From positions 1-39,799 of the forward strand of contig CATKAP010000219.1 of NCBI GenBank assembly GCA_949746255.1: a stretch of 39,799 nucleotides of DNA, written 5' to 3'. Shown in pieces: positions 34,785 through 39,799 of the stretch. The notes below the pieces were generated by a model, which was not told the DNA's origin, did no database searches, and saw nothing but the letters and a program-made list of their open reading frames with translations. How positions within the stretch are numbered: position 1 is the first letter of the stretch; each line of letters opens with the position of its first letter. The stretch is from an uncultured bacterium. Its GTDB lineage: Bacteria; Bacillota; Clostridia; Christensenellales; Borkfalkiaceae. A program made the translations under genes and the position numbers.

Positions 34785-36116
34785 ATGCCCATGCTTTTGT
34801 TTTACCGTCTATTATTTACGGCGGAATTATTTACGGCGGAATTTTTGTTCGTTTACAGATTACGCAAAAGAAAGCTTTTTATTTTGCGTTTTGCCGGGTG
34901 TTTGTGTTTAGGCTTTGCATTTGCCGCAGTGTTGCCGCTGTTTTATAACGCTTTTTATACAACCTTTACCTTTTTGTTGCTTTCGGCGGCTACGGTTCCT
35001 ATGCTTGCGTTTTGTTGCCGCACTTCCTGGAAAAACGTTTTTTTCTGCGTTATTGCCGCCTATACAATGCAGCATTTTGCTTACGGCGCCGCTAATTTTT
35101 TATTGTCGGTAGTCAGGCAGGGTATAAGCCCTATATTCGGTATGTATTTCGAAGGCAATATCAGTTTCGAAAATTTCGACGGGTTTACCGTAATAATGAT
35201 TTTGCTGTATATCCTTGCGTACTACGTTTCTTACGTGCTTTTTTATGTAATTTTCGTGCGTAAAATTAAGCGGGGCAAAGATTTCAGAATAAGAAATGCC
35301 GCCGTTATGGGCCTCGTGGGACTGGGTTTGGTGGTAGACGTCATACTGAATGCAGTTTCCGTCTTTTACAGCGACAGTACTAATTTCGTAACCGTTCTCA
35401 TGAATACTGTATATGAAAGTCTTTGTTGTATTTTTCTTATGTATATACAATTCGAACTTATCAGAACCGGCGATTTAAAAAACGAGCTGTACATTACTCA
35501 AAGTCTTTTGCGCGAAAAGGAAAGGCAGTACAATCTTTCCAAAGAGAACGTGGAACTAATAAATTTAAAATGTCACGATTTACGGCATCAAATCCGTGCG
35601 GTAGGTAAAGGTAAGGGGCTTTCTGCCGAAACTGTACGTGAAATAGAGCGGACGATTTCTATTTACGACGCGGAAGTGCGTACCGATAACGAGGTTTTGG
35701 ATATAATTCTCACGGAAAAAAGTTTGAAATGTAAGATGAACGATATTTCGCTCACTTGTATAGCCGACGGTAAATCTCTCGCGTTTATGGAAGATACCGA
35801 TGTTTACGCATTGTTCGGAAACGCTTTGGATAACGCTATAGAGGCTGTTATGCGACTTGAAAAGGATAAAAGAAATATAGGCGTGGTCGTTCGCGCGAAA
35901 GACGGAATTGTTTCCGTAAGCGTACGCAACAATTATCAGGGAGAAATAAGATTAAACGAGGACGGACTTCCTTTAACGGGAAAGCAGGATAAAAATTTTC
36001 ACGGTTTCGGAATGCGCTCAATGTGCCAGATAGCGGAAAAATATCACGGCGCCTGCTCCGTGAGTTTGAATAATCAGACATTTAATTTAAATATTTTGCT
36101 TTCAAACGTTGTTTAA
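34785..36116 (+). CDS. GHKL sensor histidine kinase, AgrC-like
   Basis: 443 aa. Six or seven N-terminal TM helices (about residues 3-220) form the sensor. A coiled linker (ITQSLLREKERQYNLSKENVELINLK) leads to the phosphorylation motif CHDLRHQI with His264, the AgrC-type HD-x-RH box. The ATPase part has NALDNAIEAV (N box) and GFGMRSM (G box), as in HATPase_c_5 proteins. The start follows the regulator stop by 1 nt. It most likely senses a peptide or envelope signal and phosphorylates the LytTR regulator. The ligand is not predictable. A terminator follows, so the GH3 pair is a separate transcript. Confidence 0.92.
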   Translation: MPMLLFYRLLFTAELFTAEFLFVYRLRKRKLFILRFAGCLCLGFAFAAVLPLFYNAFYTTFTFLLLSAATVPMLAFCCRTSWKNVFFCVIAAYTMQHFAYGAANFLLSVVRQGISPIFGMYFEGNISFENFDGFTVIMILLYILAYYVSYVLFYVIFVRKIKRGKDFRIRNAAVMGLVGLGLVVDVILNAVSVFYSDSTNFVTVLMNTVYESLCCIFLMYIQFELIRTGDLKNELYITQSLLREKERQYNLSKENVELINLKCHDLRHQIRAVGKGKGLSAETVREIERTISIYDAEVRTDNEVLDIILTEKSLKCKMNDISLTCIADGKSLAFMEDTDVYALFGNALDNAIEAVMRLEKDKRNIGVVVRAKDGIVSVSVRNNYQGEIRLNEDGLPLTGKQDKNFHGFGMRSMCQIAEKYHGACSVSLNNQTFNLNILLSNVV

Positions 36117-36132
36117 CCGAACGACCGGTTTT

Positions 36133-36161
36133 AGCCGCCGCTATTTTTTATAGCGGCGGTT
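36133..36161 (+). terminator. Intrinsic terminator after the kinase gene
   Basis: AGCCGCCGCTAT pairs with ATAGCGGCGGTT (one G-U) around five T residues, followed by TGGTTTATGG. The tail is only moderately T-rich. Confidence 0.75.
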
Positions 36162-36239
36162 GGTTTATGGTTTAAATTTGCGTATTTTGCCAAACGTTTA
36201 CAGAAAAGGACGAAAAATTGCGCTTTTAGGACGGCTTTG

Positions 36240-36268
36240 TTGAAAAAACGTGCAATTCATAATAGAAT
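36240..36268 (+). promoter_or_regulatory. Promoter for the small membrane protein/GH3 pair
   Basis: TTGAAA, 17-bp spacer, TAGAAT, about 88 nt before the first ATG. AATTGCGC occurs on both sides (36216 and 36284) as an 8-bp direct repeat, possibly a regulator site. I found no clear LytTR-type direct repeat. Confidence 0.65.
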
Positions 36269-36355
36269 TTCCGTGGGTAGAAGAATTGCGCAGTTTCCGC
36301 CCGTAAATTTCCGCTCGGCACGTGGCGAGGGAAAAAATTTAAGGAGGAATTCTTG

Positions 36356-36649
36356 ATGAATTCATTGTTTAAAAAAATTCCTTGGGGAATTATAGCCGGA
36401 ATTTGCGGCGTTCTAGCTTTTTATACTTTGGCGGGCACGATCGGGGCTTTGATAGCGATGAATGCAATTACGTCCATAGTGGAAGGCGCCGCCGGCTTAT
36501 TCGGAACATGGTGGCAAACGTTATTATTTTCGTGCGCCGTTATTTTTTCGATTTTGTTTTTATGCTCTTTGGTAATGTTTATACTTGTCAAGGTCGGCTT
36601 ATTCGGGAAAAAGGTAAGTAAGGAGGAAATAGAAAATGAAAATGCTTAA
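36356..36649 (+). CDS. Small two-TM membrane protein preceding GH3
   Basis: 97 aa from ATG 36356, 8 nt after AAGGAGG; the ORF-track TTG one codon earlier is less likely. Two TM helices lie near residues 9-37 and 52-82, separated by a short GAAGLFGTWWQ loop, and the C-terminus is charged (KKVSKEEIENENA). The end overlaps the GH3 start by 14 nt, and the GH3 ribosome site AAGGAGG is inside this gene, so translation is coupled. It probably assists or regulates the membrane-bound GH3 protein. Family not recognised. Confidence 0.75.
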   Translation: MNSLFKKIPWGIIAGICGVLAFYTLAGTIGALIAMNAITSIVEGAAGLFGTWWQTLLFSCAVIFSILFLCSLVMFILVKVGLFGKKVSKEEIENENA

Positions 36650-39600
36650 AATAATATTCAAGCGTTCGGTTTGGACGGTTATTTCTTTGTTTTTCGTCAT
36701 ATTGCTCGTAATCGCGGTAGTAGCGGAGGGCGCGGTTAAGCCTTATGAAAGATGGATAGACAGATATTTCGGCGTAAGACGTACATTCCTTGTAGACGAC
36801 GAACCCGAAGAGGGTGCGGAGCCGGTAGATACCAATTACTATCCTACAAAATTCAGCCAGGACCTCGACGGATCGTATAAAATGCATAAAGAAAATTACG
36901 ACGTTACCCGCAGGGTAAACGAAGAGGGAATGGTTTTGCTTTGGAATAAAAACAACGCTCTTCCCGTTAATCCCGCTACAGAGAAAAACGTTTCCACTTT
37001 CGGAATAATGGGCTTGTCCCATAAAGACGGTAAAGGCACGTGGGTTGATAACTGGGCTTATCATCCCACCGGAAGCGCTAACGTGGATTTGCGTAATCAG
37101 ACCGACGAAACGCACGACGGCGTGAGCATACTTCCCAATGTGGAAGGCTATCCCGAGCTTAACGTAGGACCTAGATTGCAGATGTCGCTTGAAAAACATA
37201 AATTCAACGTCAATCCCAAGGTTATAGAGTCTACGTGGGTAAACGGCGACCAGTCCCAAATGAACGGATACGAAAAAAGAAAATTCACTAAAACAGAAGT
37301 TACCTGGGATAAGCTTCAAAACGATACCGCCAACGACCCCATAGGCGCTACTACAAGTCAATACAACGACCTTGTGTTGTACACGGTAGGCAGATGGACG
37401 GGCGAAGGACAGACGGTCGGCGGAACATGGAAAAACACTACGAATCTTTTGGTTCTTTCCGAAGAAGAAAAAAGTGTTTTGAAAGGTTTAAGCGATTTGA
37501 AAAACGCCGGTCAGATTAAAAAATTAGTAGTTCTTATCGCCTTTTCCAATCCCATGGATATGAACGATTTCAAAGACTATAATATCGACGCGGCGCTTTG
37601 GGTGGGCAACGGCGGAAACACTTCCACCGATTCTATCGTAAACGTACTTGTCGGCAACGCCAATCCTTCCGGAAAGCTTCCCGATACGTGGGCGTATAAA
37701 GCGGATTCCGCTCCCGCTACGGTAAACGACGGCTGGTATTCCACATATGAAGACCCAGATAAATTGATTTATAACGATTTCCAGGAAAATATAGACGCAT
37801 ATTTGGTATATCAGGAAGGTATATACGTCGGCTATCGTTATTATGAAACCCGTTACGAAGATTTGGTTCTTGGGCAGGGCAACGCAAATTCTTCGAAAGG
37901 AGTTATTGCAGGCAGCGGAAATTGGAATTACGGTAAAGAAGTTGCGTATCCTTTCGGTTACGGCATGAGCTATACGACTTTCGAATACTCGGATTACAAA
38001 GTGGAGCATAGAGACGGTAAATACGAAATTTCTCTCAAAGTAAAGAATACGGGGGGAAAGGCGGGTAAGGAATCCGTTCAGATATATTTGCAGAAACCTT
38101 ACACAGAGTTCGATAAAACCAATAAAATAGAAAAGTCCTCAGTAGAGCTTGTGGGCTATGCGAAAACCGGGTTGTTGCAACCTGACGCTTCGGAAACCGT
38201 AAAAATTTCCGTTTCTGAATACGAATTCAAGACGTACGACGCAAACGTTAACAAAACGTATATTTTAGAAGCCGGGGATTATTATCTCGCGGCGGGAGCA
38301 AACGCGCACGACGCTGTTAACAACATACTTGCCGCCAAAGGTAAGACTAAAGCCGACGGTATGGACGCCGAAGGCAACGGCGCAATGGTTTACAAAACGC
38401 ACGTATCGAGAACCGAAAACTACGCAAACCCTTACGGCGAAACGGTAACCAATCAATTTGACGATATAGATATCAATAAATTCGACGGGCAGACAAATAA
38501 GGTTACTTATCTTTCGCGCAACGATTGGAACGGCACGTATCCTACCCTCGTAGAGCTTAAAGCAACAGCAAAGATAGCTGCGGGACTCAGCAACGAAAAA
38601 CCGGCGGAAAAAAATTCTTCCGATACTTTGCCTAAAATGGGCGACGGTAAAGCGGAAAGCTATAAACTTAAACTCATTCAACTTAAAGGCGTGCCTTTCG
38701 AAGATCCTCTGTGGGACGACTTGCTGGATACTCTGACTTATGAAGATATGCTCGGGCTTTTAAGAGGAAGCATGATTGAAATAGAGGGTATAGCGGCGCC
38801 CGAAGGCAACGTATACGACGGACCTCTCGGATTGAGAGATTCTTATAACAGCGAAGTCGGAGCGCGTTGCGCGTTGCCGTGCGCGCCCATATTGGCGGCG
38901 ACTTTTAACGACGAACTTATCGCGGAAATGACGGATTCGTTCGGGGAACTGTCGCTTCAGGACGACCGCGACGGACTTTGGGGCGTAAGCACAAATATTC
39001 ACAGAACTCCTTACAACGGCAGAAATAACGAATATTATTCCGAAGACGGTTTTCTTTCGGGTAAAGTTTGCGCCGTACAAGTAAAAACGCTCAACAAACA
39101 CGGACAAATTGTATATACGAAGCATTTTGCGCTCAACAACAATGAAATGGTTCGCGCAGGCGGAAACACATGGGCTAACGAACAGTCCGTACGCGAAATT
39201 TATTTGAAGGCTTTCGAAGCAAGTATTACCGAGGCTAAAGGCAACGGAATAATGACTTCTTACAACCGTATAGGCACAACCTGGACGGGCGCGCACAAAG
39301 GACTTTTGACGGGCGTGTTGAGAAACGAATGGAGTTTCAAAGGCGTGGCGTGCACAGACTATTGCGCGGACGCGTTCGCTTACGCGGGCAATGCAAGCCA
39401 TCCTAACGTTGTGGTAAACGCGGTTATAGCGGGGCAGGACGAATGGATTGCCGGTTTGTATCCCGAAGCGGCTTTAAAAACCGACGAGTATAAGACGAAC
39501 GCAACTTTCTGCAACGCTCTCAGAAAATCCGCGCACAGAAATCTTTATTCGCGTATATATACTTCCGCAATGAACGGCGTAAGTTCTACAACGCGCGTCG

Positions 39601-39746
39601 TGGTAATTATACCCGAATGGCAGCAGACTATAACTTCGCTTAAAATTGCCGCCGCCGTATTGACTTCGGTTTGTCTTGCTTTAACCGTCGCCGGTTGGGT
39701 CGTGTGGTTTATCGACAGAAAGGTAAACGGTAAATCTACTATTTAA
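36636..39746 (+). CDS. Membrane-anchored GH3 glycosidase with permuted domain order
   Basis: 1036 aa beta-glucosidase/beta-xylosidase-family protein. The order is reversed relative to most GH3 enzymes. The alpha/beta C-type domain comes first (EEGMVLLWNKNNALPV, about residue 95; GNANPSGKLPDTW; FGYGMSYTTFEYS near 455). The FnIII-like domain follows at about 460-560, and the TIM-barrel N-type domain comes last (DGPLGLRDS, GRNNEYYSEDGFLSGK, KHF at 829-831, CTDYC with nucleophile Asp908 in the SDW position). TM helices occur at residues about 10-32 and about 1005-1028, so the catalytic part is held outside between two anchors. Permuted GH3 enzymes are known from rumen bacteria such as Butyrivibrio and Ruminococcus. 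Substrate is unknown; wall glycans or plant glucans and xylans are possible. Confidence 0.9.
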   Translation: MKMLKIIFKRSVWTVISLFFVILLVIAVVAEGAVKPYERWIDRYFGVRRTFLVDDEPEEGAEPVDTNYYPTKFSQDLDGSYKMHKENYDVTRRVNEEGMVLLWNKNNALPVNPATEKNVSTFGIMGLSHKDGKGTWVDNWAYHPTGSANVDLRNQTDETHDGVSILPNVEGYPELNVGPRLQMSLEKHKFNVNPKVIESTWVNGDQSQMNGYEKRKFTKTEVTWDKLQNDTANDPIGATTSQYNDLVLYTVGRWTGEGQTVGGTWKNTTNLLVLSEEEKSVLKGLSDLKNAGQIKKLVVLIAFSNPMDMNDFKDYNIDAALWVGNGGNTSTDSIVNVLVGNANPSGKLPDTWAYKADSAPATVNDGWYSTYEDPDKLIYNDFQENIDAYLVYQEGIYVGYRYYETRYEDLVLGQGNANSSKGVIAGSGNWNYGKEVAYPFGYGMSYTTFEYSDYKVEHRDGKYEISLKVKNTGGKAGKESVQIYLQKPYTEFDKTNKIEKSSVELVGYAKTGLLQPDASETVKISVSEYEFKTYDANVNKTYILEAGDYYLAAGANAHDAVNNILAAKGKTKADGMDAEGNGAMVYKTHVSRTENYANPYGETVTNQFDDIDINKFDGQTNKVTYLSRNDWNGTYPTLVELKATAKIAAGLSNEKPAEKNSSDTLPKMGDGKAESYKLKLIQLKGVPFEDPLWDDLLDTLTYEDMLGLLRGSMIEIEGIAAPEGNVYDGPLGLRDSYNSEVGARCALPCAPILAATFNDELIAEMTDSFGELSLQDDRDGLWGVSTNIHRTPYNGRNNEYYSEDGFLSGKVCAVQVKTLNKHGQIVYTKHFALNNNEMVRAGGNTWANEQSVREIYLKAFEASITEAKGNGIMTSYNRIGTTWTGAHKGLLTGVLRNEWSFKGVACTDYCADAFAYAGNASHPNVVVNAVIAGQDEWIAGLYPEAALKTDEYKTNATFCNALRKSAHRNLYSRIYTSAMNGVSSTTRVVVIIPEWQQTITSLKIAAAVLTSVCLALTVAGWVVWFIDRKVNGKSTI

Positions 39747-39799
39747 AGATTTTACTTAAATTATTCATTGTTTTTCTCCCCCTTGTTTCCGTACGATAC

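Noticed and set aside
36117-36355. LytTR-type direct repeats upstream of the GH3 unit
   Set aside because: Only loose ACAG-like matches are present without proper spacing, so control by the adjacent two-component system is not supported by the sequence.
39747-39799. Possible terminator or next gene after GH3
   Set aside because: Only 53 nt remain. They are T- and C-rich with no clear hairpin, ribosome site or ORF.

Overview
The window looks like chromosomal DNA of an uncultured gut-type Clostridia (Bacillota). The grounds are textbook AAGGAGG ribosome sites, TTGACA/TATAAT promoters with 17-bp spacers, a FeoA-FeoA-FeoB-FeoB-associated Cys-rich protein operon, a LytTR/GHKL two-component pair, a DUF5685 plus J-like gene pair, and moderate GC. 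This placement is inference from gene content. I found no rRNA, tRNA, CRISPR array, insertion sequence or phage gene, and no gene-free stretch longer than 300 bases.

Layout. (1) 1-19066: two giant paralogous surface-protein genes in tandem. The first is cut by the left edge of the window. Each encodes a DUF6273-like N-terminal domain, a right-handed beta-helix built of NGG/GGG-I repeats, and a long train of MBG/YDG-like Ig repeats. The first protein ends in a membrane anchor; the second has a signal peptide but no anchor. (2) 19204-21117: a short-chain dehydrogenase overlapping a geranylgeranyl-reductase-like flavoprotein, from a consensus promoter. (3) 21136-21618, minus strand: a small Amidase_6 protein. 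(4) 21737-22436: a small membrane protein overlapping a membrane-anchored XRE regulator. (5) 22462-25632: a ferrous iron uptake operon with three copies of one palindrome, TTAAC-N4-GTTAA, very probably the binding site of an iron- or manganese-sensing DtxR-type repressor. (6) 25823-29115: a class I aminotransferase, a small P-loop protein and threonine synthase. (7) 29281-33863: a tight operon of trpS, DUF5685, J-like/TPR protein with a Cys-rich tail, a polytopic membrane protein, a TPR gene remnant and an RlmD-type rRNA methyltransferase. (8) 33958-36116: a LytTR regulator and GHKL kinase behind a structured leader RNA. (9) 36240-39746: a two-TM protein and a GH3 glycosidase of permuted domain order, anchored in the membrane at both ends.

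The most unusual parts are the giant adhesin-like pair, about 19 kb of the window, and the doubly anchored permuted GH3 with its tiny partner. Smaller points are the triple Feo palindrome, the overlapping hairpins before the two-component system, the J-like/DUF5685 cluster with a decaying TPR copy, and a complete absence of TGA stops among intact genes. Several ORF-track starts are corrected here: 1, 21618, 21737, 25823, 27631, 31792 and 36356.
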